The notes: a model not told the origin generated them from the letters alone. Counted from the stretch's first letter, positions 17,653-30,824 are shown. The stretch: DNA of 34,250 nt from VBCK01 sp035511515 (GCA_035511515.1 DATKFG010000048.1:1-34250), one strand, 5' to 3'. Made by a program: numbers and translations.

Positions 17653-18753
17653 TCAACGCCCTTGCTCTTGAAGCGTCGCGACGGGCTGCACCGCGTGCCC
17701 GCGCGCCGGCTCGGAGCTGCCTTCCCCGAGCACCGCGCGGCGCAGCGCGAGCGCGTCGTCGAGCGCGTGGTGCCGTCGCAGCCTGAGCTCCTCGGACACG
17801 CGATCCAGCTCCGAGTACGCCACCGGCGCCCGCTGCCACGGCACGCCGCTGGGCAGGTCTTCGGCGGCGAGCAGATCGCTCAGCGCCCACCGATCGAAGC
17901 CCGAGTCGCTGATCAGGCGCACCGCGCGGCCGTTGGCAAGATTGTGCAGCCAGGATACGAACTGCTCGGCAGCACTGGCCCTGGGCACGCGCGCATTTTC
18001 CATCAGGGGCAACACGCTCTGCTCGACGAAGGAGGACAGCGCGACCGGCTGTTCATGTTCGAGCTCGGCATAAAAGGTGTGGCCCTCCGCGGTCACTGCG
18101 CCGAAGCTGAGCAGCTCGGGGCTCTCCAGCGAGCTGAATTCGCTGTCGATGAACACCCACAGTTCTGCGCCGCGCGACGCTGGCAGCGTCCACGTCACCG
18201 GCAGGATCCTGAACAGCAGAGCGGGGTCGCGATAGGGCGAACGATCCAGCCCGAGTCGGCCCAGCACGTCGGCCGGCTCCAGATCGGTTTCGCGGAAGCC
18301 CGCGCGCCGCGCGCAGCGCAGCGCCCTGACGTCGCGGCGCGAGGGGCGCAACAGGAACCGATTGACTCCATAGCTCGACTGCAGCCAGGTGCACGCCAGC
18401 CCCAACGCCTCGGCCCCGATGCCCTGCCGGCAGAACTCGCTTCCCGCCAGCCAGATGTCGAGCTCGACCAGGTCGCGCAACAAGTCGACTCGGCGCCAGA
18501 CCAGGATCCCCAGATCGATCGCCGCCGACGTCAAGACCAGGGCCCTTCCCTCGAACGGGCGCGAGCCGTCGAAATACGATTCGGGATAGCGCTCCCGGAA
18601 CTGGGCGAGCGTCGGAACCGGCCGCTCCACGAACCACGGCGAGCCGATCCAGGTCGCCGTCAGGTCCGACTCAGCGAGCCAGCGATGAGCGCGCGCGACG
18701 TCCTGCGGCAGCGCGCGACGCAGGGCCACTTTCTGTCCGGATGCAAGGCTCAT
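17653..18753 (-). CDS. GNAT acetyltransferase fused to DEDDh 3'-5' exonuclease
   Basis: A 366-residue two-domain protein. Residues about 5-185 resemble a GNAT N-acetyltransferase: the acetyl-CoA motif is ELDIWLAGSEFCRQGIGAEA (97-116), followed by the late helix DVRALRCARRAGFRETD. Residues about 197-342 match a DEDDh 3'-5' exonuclease of the Rv2179c-like exoribonuclease type: ELWVFIDSEFSSLESPELLS (D203, E205), SDSGFDRWAL (D287) and RRHHALDDALALRRA (H328, D333). All five catalytic residues are in place. The first domain looks like an aminoglycoside- or RimJ-like acyltransferase; the second would trim RNA or DNA. Each half is recognisable but the combination is unusual to me. It precedes the methyltransferase by six bases in one operon. 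Substrates are unknown. Confidence 0.8.
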   Translation of the reverse strand: MSLASGQKVALRRALPQDVARAHRWLAESDLTATWIGSPWFVERPVPTLAQFRERYPESYFDGSRPFEGRALVLTSAAIDLGILVWRRVDLLRDLVELDIWLAGSEFCRQGIGAEALGLACTWLQSSYGVNRFLLRPSRRDVRALRCARRAGFRETDLEPADVLGRLGLDRSPYRDPALLFRILPVTWTLPASRGAELWVFIDSEFSSLESPELLSFGAVTAEGHTFYAELEHEQPVALSSFVEQSVLPLMENARVPRASAAEQFVSWLHNLANGRAVRLISDSGFDRWALSDLLAAEDLPSGVPWQRAPVAYSELDRVSEELRLRRHHALDDALALRRAVLGEGSSEPARGHAVQPVATLQEQGR

Positions 18754-18966
18754 CAGCGGGTGGATTCTGTCCTATTCGTCATGCGGCAGATCAGTCGACC
18801 ATCTTGAAGATGAGGGTCAGAGTCCGATTATCGAATGATCGGCTTGTTCGATCTGGCTCTTTCACATTGCCAAAGATACGTCCAAGACAACAACGGCGTC
18901 GCCCACCAGCGGCATTTCAGTCCCGCAAATTATGATCGCGGTTGCTCCCATGCCTTCGCATTTCGG
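18754..18966. other. Divergent spacer, GNAT-exonuclease / aminotransferase
   Basis: This 213-bp spacer is less GC-rich than the genes. It contains TATGAT (18931-18936), a possible -10 for the aminotransferase, and an interrupted inverted repeat CCGAT/ATCGG around 18826-18844. No good -35 partner is evident on either strand, and no RNA gene is recognisable. An open frame continues upstream of the aminotransferase through this spacer but has no family-like sequence. Confidence 0.4.
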
Positions 18967-20154
18967 ATGCCCGACGGTTTGAGCCAGCCCGAAGCCGAAT
19001 ACGCCCACCTGCTCGGCGGCTCCAAGCTGCCGGCAGTGGGCACGACGATCTTCACGGTGATGTCGCAGCTCGCACAGGAGCACCGTGCCGTCAACCTGGG
19101 CCAGGGCTTTCCGGACTTCGATTGCGACCCGCAATTGAAGGACCTGGTGACCGAGGCGATGCGCCGCGGGTTCAACCAGTACGCGCCGATGGCCGGCCTG
19201 CCGCTGCTCAGGCAGGCCACCGCCGAGAAGATCGAGTTCATGTACGGCCGCCGTTATGACGTCGATTCCGAGATCACCGTCACGGCCGGCGCCACGCAGG
19301 CGATCCTGACCGCCGTTCTGGCCGTGGTGCGTCCGAACGATGAGGTGATCATCCTGGAGCCGGCATACGACAGCTACGGACCGGCCATCGCGCTGGCCGG
19401 CGGCCGGCCGGTGCCGGTGGCGCTGGACGCCGATCGCGGCTTCCGGATCGACTGGGATCGCGTGCGCTCGGCGCTGAGCGCGCGCACGCGCTTGCTGATC
19501 CTGAATTCTCCGCACAACCCGACCGGCGCCAAGATCGCAGCGGAGGATATCGACGCGCTGGAGCAAATCGTTCAACGGCATCCATTGCTGATCGTTTCCG
19601 ACGAGGTGTACGAGCACATCGTGTTCGATGGGCAGCCGCACCTGAGCCTGTCGCGCTCGCCGCTGCTGGCTTCCCGCACGTTCGTGCTGTCCAGCTTCGG
19701 CAAGTCGTTCCACGTGACCGGGTGGAAGGTCGGAACCTGCTGCGCGCCGGCGCCGCTGATGGCCGAGTTCCGCAAGGTGCACCAGTTCAACGTGTTCACC
19801 GTCAATACGCCGGTTCAGTGGGCACTGGCCAGTTTCCTGCAGGAGCGCCGCCACTACCTGGACCTGCCCGCGTTCTACCAGCGCAAGCGCGACCGGTTCG
19901 TCCAGGGACTTGTCCGCACGCGCTTTGCACCGCAGGCGTGCCAGGGCACCTATTTCGTGCTGGCCGACTACTCGGCCATTTCCGATGAGCCCGAAGAAGT
20001 GTTCGCGCGCCGGCTCGTAACCCAGCATGGCGTGGCCGCCATTCCGCTGGCGCCTTTCTACACGGAACCGGTCAACCGCAGGATCGTGCGCTTCTGCTTC
20101 GCCAAGCAGGACGACACGCTCGACGCTGCGATCGATCGGCTCGCGCTCGTTTAG
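18967..20154 (+). CDS. ybdL: Methionine-type aminotransferase (PLP fold type I)
   Basis: A 395-residue pyridoxal-phosphate enzyme closely resembling E. coli YbdL (methionine aminotransferase) and kynurenine-aminotransferase-like proteins. The N-terminal signature SKLPAVGTTIFTVMSQLAQE (19-38) and NLGQGFPDFDCDP are diagnostic. PLP-binding residues are N184 in SPHNPTG, D212 in VSDEVYEHI, and the Schiff-base lysine K246 in LSSFGKSFHVTGWKVG. The C-terminal RFCFAKQ holds the carboxylate-binding Arg. The likely role is transamination of methionine or 2-oxo-4-methylthiobutyrate and similar amino acids. I chose ATG 18967; the frame is open back to 18835, but that extension lacks family similarity and the ribosome-binding site at 18967 is weak. 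The gene stands alone between divergent and convergent neighbours. Confidence 0.88.
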   Translation: MPDGLSQPEAEYAHLLGGSKLPAVGTTIFTVMSQLAQEHRAVNLGQGFPDFDCDPQLKDLVTEAMRRGFNQYAPMAGLPLLRQATAEKIEFMYGRRYDVDSEITVTAGATQAILTAVLAVVRPNDEVIILEPAYDSYGPAIALAGGRPVPVALDADRGFRIDWDRVRSALSARTRLLILNSPHNPTGAKIAAEDIDALEQIVQRHPLLIVSDEVYEHIVFDGQPHLSLSRSPLLASRTFVLSSFGKSFHVTGWKVGTCCAPAPLMAEFRKVHQFNVFTVNTPVQWALASFLQERRHYLDLPAFYQRKRDRFVQGLVRTRFAPQACQGTYFVLADYSAISDEPEEVFARRLVTQHGVAAIPLAPFYTEPVNRRIVRFCFAKQDDTLDAAIDRLALV

Positions 20155-20165
20155 GCCAATCGCAG

Positions 20166-20293
20166 CCCTCACCCCCTCCCCTCTCCCGCTGCGCGGGCGA
20201 GGGGCGATCCGGCGTGCCGTTGCGACTATCTGCGTGCTAGCGATGCCGTATCGCCCCTCGCCCGCGCAAGCGGGAGAGGGGAGGGGGTGAGGG
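20166..20293. repeat. Large inverted repeat of REP-like elements (bidirectional terminator?)
   Basis: The left arm 20166-20208 (43 nt) and right arm 20250-20293 (44 nt) are reverse complements apart from one inserted base. A 41-nt spacer separates them. Each arm begins CCCTCACCCCC and by itself forms a hairpin (CCCCTC/GAGGGG outside, CCCGC/GCGGG inside). The pair lies between the convergent aminotransferase and rmuC genes, where it could stop transcription from both sides. A diverged single copy lies at 13012-13052. Confidence 0.9.
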
Positions 20294-20302
20294 CGGCCCG
20301 CC

Positions 20303-21625
20303 CTACTCCGCCTCGTCATCGCGCGCTGCCGCCGGCAGCATCGCGATGGCCTGCTCGGTCGGCAGTGCCTCCACGTCGCGCAGCGTTTTCTGCATCTGCC
20401 GGGCCCTGGTATCGGCCTGGTCGAGCGTTCGCGAAACGGTGCCGACCTGCTCGCGGATCCGGCCCAGCCACTCCCCGAACCGCGCGAACTCGGTCTTGAC
20501 TGCTCCCAGCACCTGCCAGACCTCGGCCGAGCGCTGCTCGATCGCCAGCGTACGAAATCCCATCTGCAGCGTGTTCAGCATCGCATACAGCGTGGTCGGG
20601 CCTGCAACCACCACGCGGCGTTCCCGGTTCAAGGCCTCGGCCAGACCGGGCCGGCGCAGAACCTCCGCGAACAGCCCTTCGGTGGGCAGGAACAGCACCG
20701 CGAAATCGGTCGTATGGGGCGGCTCGACGTATTTTTCGCGCAGGCTGCGCGCTTCCTTGTGCACGCGCGCCTCCAGCGCCCGTCCGGCCTCTTCGGCGCC
20801 GGCCGCATCGGCCCGCTCCTGGGCCGCGAGCAGCCGCTCATAGTCTTCGAGGGGGAATTTGGCGTCGATCGGCAGCCACACGATCGCATCGCCATTGCGG
20901 CCCGGCAGGCGGATCGCGAAATCGACCCGCTCGGCCGATCCGGGCCGGGTAACGACATTGGCCGCGTACTGGTCGGCCAGCAGTACCTGCTCCAGCAGAA
21001 CTCCCAACTGCACCTCGCCGAACACGCCGCGCGATTTCACATTGCCCAGCACGCGCTTCAAGTCGCCCACGCCGGCCGCCAGCGCCTGCATCTCCCCCAG
21101 CCCCTTGTGCACCTGCTCGAGGCGCTCGGAAACCAGCCGGAACGACTCGCCCAGCTTGCCCTCCAGCGTGGTCTGCAATTTCTCCTCGACGGTGGCGCGC
21201 ATCTGCTCCAGACGCGTTTCATTGCCCTGCTGCAGCGTCTGCAGGCGCGTCTCCAGCGTCGCGCGCACCTCGGCCAGGTGCCGCTGGATCGCGGCGGTCA
21301 ATTCGCCCAGCTGCTGCTGCATCGCGCGTCCATAGGCGCCGAGCTGTTCGGCCTGCACGCCGGTGATCTGGGTCACGTGCGTGGTCAGCGCGTCCTGCAG
21401 CTGGGCCACCCGGCTGCCGGTCTGCAGCGAGGCCCGATCGGCACTGGCTTCCACCGCCTGGCGAAGTTCCCGCCCGAGCTGGTCGATCTGGGCCTGCAGA
21501 GCGAGCGCAAACCGGGCCTGCATCGCGCGCCGCGTGGCCCATTGCGCGACCCAGGCGCCGGCGAAGGAGGCGAGCAGCGCCGCGGCCAGGAGCAGGCTGA
21601 ACTGCAGCATTTGCGTCGCGGTCAT
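20303..21625 (-). CDS. rmuC: DNA recombination protein RmuC homologue
   Basis: A 440-residue protein with an N-terminal transmembrane helix (about 7-27), a long Gln/Glu/Arg-rich coiled coil (about 35-190) and the conserved RmuC domain (about 195-400). The domain holds LKRVLGNVKSRGVFGEVQL, VDFAIRLPGRNGDAIVWLPI followed by DAKFPLEDYERL, and VVVAGPTTLYAMLNTLQMGF. The VDFAIRLPG...IDAKFP pattern is a PD-(D/E)XK-like nuclease core. RmuC limits inversions at short inverted repeats in E. coli; its exact activity is not settled. It is the last gene of a group with the FtsX-domain permease (18-bp gap) and ends nine bases from the large inverted repeat. Confidence 0.92.
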   Translation of the reverse strand: MTATQMLQFSLLLAAALLASFAGAWVAQWATRRAMQARFALALQAQIDQLGRELRQAVEASADRASLQTGSRVAQLQDALTTHVTQITGVQAEQLGAYGRAMQQQLGELTAAIQRHLAEVRATLETRLQTLQQGNETRLEQMRATVEEKLQTTLEGKLGESFRLVSERLEQVHKGLGEMQALAAGVGDLKRVLGNVKSRGVFGEVQLGVLLEQVLLADQYAANVVTRPGSAERVDFAIRLPGRNGDAIVWLPIDAKFPLEDYERLLAAQERADAAGAEEAGRALEARVHKEARSLREKYVEPPHTTDFAVLFLPTEGLFAEVLRRPGLAEALNRERRVVVAGPTTLYAMLNTLQMGFRTLAIEQRSAEVWQVLGAVKTEFARFGEWLGRIREQVGTVSRTLDQADTRARQMQKTLRDVEALPTEQAIAMLPAAARDDEAE

Positions 21626-21643
21626 GTCGATGCCCGATGCCGG

Positions 21644-24148
21644 TCAGATCTCGCGCAGGATCACCCAGGGCGGCGTGGCGACCACCCGCCGCAGAGCGAG
21701 CGAGCCGCCGGCGACCGCGCAGGCCACCCCAAGCACGATGCCGGCGGCGAAAGGCCAGGGGCCGAAGTGGTACTCGAAGTGCAGCACCTGGTGCGCGAGC
21801 AACCAGCCGATCACGCTCGCGCCCAGTCCGGCCAGCAGCCCCGCGACCGCGCCGAGCGCCGACAGTTCGGCGAGCTGCGCCCGCCGCAACTGGCGGCGCG
21901 CCGCACCGAATGCGCGCACCAGCGCGGCCTCGCGCCCGCGTTCATCCTGCATCGACGACAGCGCCGCGTACAACACCAGAATGCCGGCCGCCAGCGCGAA
22001 CAGGAATACGAACTCCACCGCCCGGCTGACCTGGTCGAGAACGGACCGGATCTGAGCCAGCACGACCCCGGTATCGATCACCGTCAGGTTGCGGAACTCG
22101 CGCACCAGTTGCGGTGTCGGATCGGCTCGCTCGGCCGGAACGCGGATCGACGTAATGAACGTCTGCGGAAGGCCCTGCAGCAGCGCAGGCGACATGATGA
22201 TGAAAAAGTTCACCTTCATCGAGTCCCAGCTCAGTTCGCGCACGCTGGTCGCGGTGGCCTGAACGATCTGCCCGCCCACGTCGAAGCTGAGCTGATCGCC
22301 CAGGCGAACGCCCAGGGTCTGCGCGATTCCCCGTTCAATCGAAAGTTCCGGTGCACCGGGGTCGAACCAGCGCCCCTGCACGATCCGGTTGTAATCGGGC
22401 GGATCGGCCGCATAGGACAGGTTGAATTCCCGTTCGATCAGGCCGCGCGCCCGCTCGGCAGCATAGCGTGTCGCGTCGACCGGGCTTCGATTGATCGCGA
22501 CCAGGCGCCCGCGCACCATCGGAAACAGGTGCGCATCGGGCACGCCCACCTGCTTCAGGCGCTCGGCAACCGCCTGCACCTGGTCAGGCTGGATATTGAT
22601 GATGAAATGGTTGGGCGCGTCCGCCGGAATCTGCGCGTGCCACTGGTGCAACAGATCGGTGCGGACAATCGCCATCACCAGCAGCGCCGTCAGCCCGAGC
22701 GCCAGCGCGACCACCTGGATGATCGTGGCCGACGGCCGCCGCGCCAGTGCCGCCAGCGCCAGGCTCGCCCCGGCCGGCAGCGACGCGGGGGCACGCCGAA
22801 TCAGCCTGAGCAGCCGCAGCCAGGCCCAGGCTGCAGCGGCAAACAGCACGACCGCGCCGGCGAATCCGCCCCCTGTGACTGCGGCCAGTCGCAGATCGCG
22901 CGACAGCCAGATCAGCAGCCCGATGAAGGAGGCCAGGGCCGTCGCGTAAACGAACACTGCCGGCTCGGCAGGCCAGGCCGCCAGATCGCGCCGCAACACC
23001 CGCAGCGGCGGCACGTTACGAAGCCGCATCACCGGCGCCAGCGCAAATCCCCCCAGCAGCACCAGCCCGCACGCGAAGGCCTGCAGCGCGGGCCAGATCG
23101 ATGCGGCGGGAAGCTGAACCGGCAACAGGCCCCCCAGGGCCCGGATGATGGCCACGTGCAGCACGGAACCCGCCAGCACTCCGGCCAGCGATCCGATCGT
23201 GCCGATCCAGGCGAACTGCAACGCGAACAGCCCCATCAGGTCGCGCGGGCGCAGGCCCAGGCATCGCAGCACGGCGCAACTGTCGATCCGGCGTTGCGAA
23301 AAGCGGCGCGCCGCGGTGGCCACCGCGACCGCCGCCAGCATCGAGGCGAGCAGTGCAACCAGCGTCAGAAACTGGCGCGCCCGTTCCAGCGCCGCGTGCA
23401 GATCCGGCCGGCCGTCCTGCAGCGACTGAAGGCGCTGGCCGCGTTGCAGCCGCGGCCGCAGCCAGCGGGCGAAATCGCCCACCGGCGCCGGATCGCCGGC
23501 GATCAGCAGGTGGTACATCACGCGGCTGCCCGGTTGCACCAGCTCGGTGGCCGCCAGATCGTCGAGGCGGATCATCACGCGCGGCGCAAACGACAGGAAC
23601 TGCGCGCCACGGTCGGGCTCGGAGGCGATCACGCCGGCCACCCGGAACGTGGATTCTCCCAGTCGAATCGCCTGGCCGGGCGCGCCGTCCAGTGCGTCGA
23701 GCAGCTGCGGGTCGACCCAGGCCGATCCGGCCGGTGGCCCGCCGGCGGCGGCTGCGTCGCCGGCGGCCGCACGCAACTTCAGCGCGCCTCGCAATGGATA
23801 GGTCGCAGAGACCGCCTTCACGGCGGACAGTACGCTGCGATCGGGCCGAACCCCGTTGATGGCCATGCTGGGAAACGTGACGGTGCGGGCCAGCTGCAGT
23901 CCGAACGCGGCAGCCTGGTCTGCGATCGAAGCGTCGATCGGCCGATCCGAGTCGAGCGCCAGGTCGCCGCCGATGAACATCGCGGCATCGCGCTCAAGCG
24001 CACGCTGGGCGCGGTCCACGAAAAACGCCACGCTCGACAGCGCCGCAACCGCCACGGCCAGCGCCGCGGCCAGCAACCGGACCTCGCCCGAGCGCCAGTC
24101 CCGCGCAGTCATCCGCAACGACTGAACCAGCAGCCCGCCAGCCGTCAT
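21644..24148 (-). CDS. YbbP-type ABC transporter permease (FtsX domains)
   Basis: An 834-residue membrane protein like E. coli YbbP. It has an N-terminal transmembrane helix (about 22-44, VRLLAAALAVAVAALSSVAFFV), a periplasmic MacB-like domain, and two FtsX-type modules: helices near LVALLASMLAAVAVATAARRF and its neighbours, and a C-terminal set including FVFLFALAAGILVLYAAL and AAGIVLGVACAVAGGSLALR. The signature MFIGGDLALDSDRPI near residue 57 matches this family. YbbP proteins normally work with a YbbA ATPase, often with TesA nearby. No ATPase gene is in the window, so the partner must be elsewhere. It may act in export or in lipoprotein or lipid handling at the envelope. It lies 18 bp upstream of rmuC and 43 bp downstream of the DUF2905 gene. 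Confidence 0.88.
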   Translation of the reverse strand: MTAGGLLVQSLRMTARDWRSGEVRLLAAALAVAVAALSSVAFFVDRAQRALERDAAMFIGGDLALDSDRPIDASIADQAAAFGLQLARTVTFPSMAINGVRPDRSVLSAVKAVSATYPLRGALKLRAAAGDAAAAGGPPAGSAWVDPQLLDALDGAPGQAIRLGESTFRVAGVIASEPDRGAQFLSFAPRVMIRLDDLAATELVQPGSRVMYHLLIAGDPAPVGDFARWLRPRLQRGQRLQSLQDGRPDLHAALERARQFLTLVALLASMLAAVAVATAARRFSQRRIDSCAVLRCLGLRPRDLMGLFALQFAWIGTIGSLAGVLAGSVLHVAIIRALGGLLPVQLPAASIWPALQAFACGLVLLGGFALAPVMRLRNVPPLRVLRRDLAAWPAEPAVFVYATALASFIGLLIWLSRDLRLAAVTGGGFAGAVVLFAAAAWAWLRLLRLIRRAPASLPAGASLALAALARRPSATIIQVVALALGLTALLVMAIVRTDLLHQWHAQIPADAPNHFIINIQPDQVQAVAERLKQVGVPDAHLFPMVRGRLVAINRSPVDATRYAAERARGLIEREFNLSYAADPPDYNRIVQGRWFDPGAPELSIERGIAQTLGVRLGDQLSFDVGGQIVQATATSVRELSWDSMKVNFFIIMSPALLQGLPQTFITSIRVPAERADPTPQLVREFRNLTVIDTGVVLAQIRSVLDQVSRAVEFVFLFALAAGILVLYAALSSMQDERGREAALVRAFGAARRQLRRAQLAELSALGAVAGLLAGLGASVIGWLLAHQVLHFEYHFGPWPFAAGIVLGVACAVAGGSLALRRVVATPPWVILREI

Positions 24149-24191
24149 CGCCGCCCTTGCGCCGGACGCGAGCCCGGCGCCACCGCGGCCA

Positions 24192-24392
24192 TCAACGCCG
24201 CCACCACCACAGCAGCAGCGTCAACACCACCGAAACCAGCAGGCTGGAACCCAGCGGAAAATAAAAATCCCATCCGTCACGGTGTAAATGCACGTCGCCC
24301 GGCAGCCGCCCGAACGGTATCCGGGACAGCCACGGCCACATCAGGCCAGCCAGAATCAGTGCGACTCCAGCCCCCACCAGCCAGCGGTTCAT
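24192..24392 (-). CDS. DUF2905 family small membrane protein
   Basis: A 66-residue protein with two hydrophobic helices, VGAGVALILAGLMWPWLS and LGSSLLVSVVLTLLLWWW, joined by RIPFGRLPGDVHLHRDGWDFYFPL. The GRLPGD...FYFPL core is the signature of DUF2905, a widespread family with no established function. I chose ATG 24392, which gives the standard MNRWLVGAG start; an ATG 25 codons upstream would add a non-conserved basic tail. It is the first gene of a likely DUF2905-ybbP-rmuC transcription unit. Confidence 0.85.
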   Translation of the reverse strand: MNRWLVGAGVALILAGLMWPWLSRIPFGRLPGDVHLHRDGWDFYFPLGSSLLVSVVLTLLLWWWRR

Positions 24393-24465
24393 CCCGATCG
24401 TCTCGCGCTCTGCCGTCGGCGCCCGTTTATACACCGACCGGCGGGAGAACCGCCCGCACCAAGTC

Positions 24466-24488
24466 AAAACGCCGCCTCGCGGCGGCGT
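24466..24488 (-). terminator. Rho-independent terminator of the pilus operon
   Basis: On the minus strand an eight-base perfect stem (24488-24481 with 24476-24469) closes a four-base loop. It is followed by TTTT (24469-24466). It lies 22 bases beyond the pilY1 stop. A second hairpin (GGCGG/CCGCC, about 24440-24454) follows 12 bases further on. Confidence 0.8.
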
Positions 24489-24509
24489 CCTGACGGCGTC
24501 GAGGTCGCG

Positions 24510-29147
<4,638 letters not shown>

Positions 29148-29160
29148 GGGTGGGGTCCGA

Positions 29161-29730
29161 TCAAAGCGTGACAAAGGCCTGACTGAGCGTCGAGGAATTG
29201 CGGGTGTCGACCACCTGGATGGTGATTCGATAGAAGTATTTCGGCGAACCGGTGAAGTTGGTGGCGTCGCTCGAGTAGCTGCCCCCGTTCGCGGTGCTGC
29301 CGTTGAGCGAGGCGCAGAAGTTTCCGGTGTTGGTCGGACTGCCGGTCACCTTGCACATGCGGCTCACGCTCCAGGAAACCTGGTTCTGGGCCGCGTCGGT
29401 GACCGTGCAGCCGGTGCACGTGCTCCAGAAACTGGACGAGGTCCAAAGCTGGTCGTCACCGTGGGAGTAGTAGCCGCTGGCCGGCGCATCCGTATTCAAG
29501 GCGCCGGAGGTGGAATTGGCCTGGATCCAGTTCACCGCCGCCAGCACGCCGGCGTCGGCGCTGTTGACGGTGGCATTGCGCGAGGCCAGGTTGCCGGCGA
29601 CCAGCGAGTTGGTGTCCATCGAACGTATCAGCGCCACGCCCGAGATCATCATCGCCACCAGTGCCACCAGCACCAGCATCAGCATGTATCCGCGTTGGGC
29701 GCGCAACGGCGCCGGATGAAGCGAGCTCAT
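29161..29730 (-). CDS. pilX: Type IV pilus minor pilin PilX
   Basis: A 189-residue prepilin-like protein. After a short basic leader comes the cleavage site and hydrophobic helix RGYMLMLVLVALVAMMISGV, then ALIRSMDTNSLVAGNLASRN, the PilX_N signature. The segment after the glycine has no Glu at +5, as in some PilX/GspK-type pilins that sit at the pilus tip. Four Cys residues in the C-terminal half probably form disulfides. The start at 29730 overlaps the pilW stop as ATGA, and pilY1 follows after 13 bp, matching the usual pilX-pilY1 coupling. An upstream in-frame ATG at 29799 lies inside pilW and is unlikely. PilX helps prime pilus assembly with PilV, PilW, FimU/FimT and PilE. Confidence 0.88.
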   Translation of the reverse strand: MSSLHPAPLRAQRGYMLMLVLVALVAMMISGVALIRSMDTNSLVAGNLASRNATVNSADAGVLAAVNWIQANSTSGALNTDAPASGYYSHGDDQLWTSSSFWSTCTGCTVTDAAQNQVSWSVSRMCKVTGSPTNTGNFCASLNGSTANGGSYSSDATNFTGSPKYFYRITIQVVDTRNSSTLSQAFVTL

Positions 29731-30824
29731 GATGGGGTCCAGATCAGGTTGCGCAGGCTGCTGGTGACGTGAAAGACCCGATAGCGGTAGCACTGCCACG
29801 CCGGGCCCGTCGGCGCGGTGGCCGAGACATCGAGCGTCGTGGTGGACCCGTCCTCCCAGGTGACCGACGGCGCCGCGGTGGTGGTGGTGCAGGCATTGGT
29901 GACCGGGTTCGTCGGCTTTTCCGCTTTGGCGCTGCGCGCCACCAAGGCGATGCGTATGGCCTGGACATTGGCCCAGTCCGCCGTGGTGGTGGGGGTGGTC
30001 GCATTCCAGATGTCCACCAAGCCGTCGGCGCTGTTGAACCGGCCGTACAGCGCTTTGAGCTGCACCACGTTGGCGGCAACCGGCTGCGCCAGCTGGTTGG
30101 TCATCAGTTGATCGACCACCAGCGAGTTGAAGTTCGCAAGCGTGGAGTTGTTCTGGATCTTGTAGGTGTTGGCGGTCGGCGTTGCGCCCATGTCCATCAG
30201 CACCGCATTGGCGCTGTAGTCGGGCCCCAGTCCGCCGGCCGGGTTGTAGCGGGCCACCGCGTGTTTGATGGTGTTCTGATTGCTGGAGCCGGCCGTCGGC
30301 GTATTGGTGGCCTCAGCCAGGGTGCACGGCTGACCGCCTTCGGCCAGCAACAGCACGTCGCCCTGCGTGACCCCGTAGGCATCGGTCACGGTGTAATCGG
30401 TCGTCGGCGACGTCAGAGCTGAAGTGAAGTTGATCGCGCCCGGCATCATGCCGGTGCTGCTGGAGACGATCGTGACCGAATCCGGGTTGTTGCCGACGCC
30501 TGCGTTGATCAGCACCGGCGCCAGCGTGAAATTGATAGCGGACACCGGCGGACCCGCCTGGGAGCCGGTCACGGCGCATCCCAGGTAGGTGGCCGTGTTG
30601 ATGCCGTAACCGGCCATGCGCAGATCGCGGTCCATCACGAACATGGCGAGCTCGCCGGCGAAGGAGGCATCTCCGCCGCTGGTCGCCGTGCGTCGATAGC
30701 CTTCGGACACCGCGAAGGACTGGAAGATCGCCAAGGTCGCGAACAGCGCCACGACCGTGGAGACCATCACTTCGACCAGCGAAAAACCCCGCTGGCCGCT
30801 GCTTGCCTGCATGCGCGTTTTCAT
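29727..30824 (-). CDS. pilW: Type IV pilus minor pilin PilW
   Basis: A 365-residue minor pilin. The prepilin site is in SSGQRGFSLVEVMVSTVVAL, with cleavage between G and F and the conserved Glu at +5. The membrane helix is followed by GYRRTATSGGDASFAGELAM and FVMDRDLRMAGYGIN, typical of the PilW family, and then a large Thr/Asn-rich globular domain. The start at 30824 overlaps the pilV stop (ATGA), and the stop overlaps the pilX start, so translation is coupled on both sides. The frame is open for 144 codons upstream inside pilV, but that region is Arg-rich, non-conserved shadow sequence. Confidence 0.9.
   Translation of the reverse strand: MKTRMQASSGQRGFSLVEVMVSTVVALFATLAIFQSFAVSEGYRRTATSGGDASFAGELAMFVMDRDLRMAGYGINTATYLGCAVTGSQAGPPVSAINFTLAPVLINAGVGNNPDSVTIVSSSTGMMPGAINFTSALTSPTTDYTVTDAYGVTQGDVLLLAEGGQPCTLAEATNTPTAGSSNQNTIKHAVARYNPAGGLGPDYSANAVLMDMGATPTANTYKIQNNSTLANFNSLVVDQLMTNQLAQPVAANVVQLKALYGRFNSADGLVDIWNATTPTTTADWANVQAIRIALVARSAKAEKPTNPVTNACTTTTAAPSVTWEDGSTTTLDVSATAPTGPAWQCYRYRVFHVTSSLRNLIWTPS

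Noticed and set aside
18754..18966. N-terminal extension of the aminotransferase or a small RNA
   Set aside because: The upstream frame has no family similarity, and no stable fold, terminator or tRNA feature was found in the spacer.
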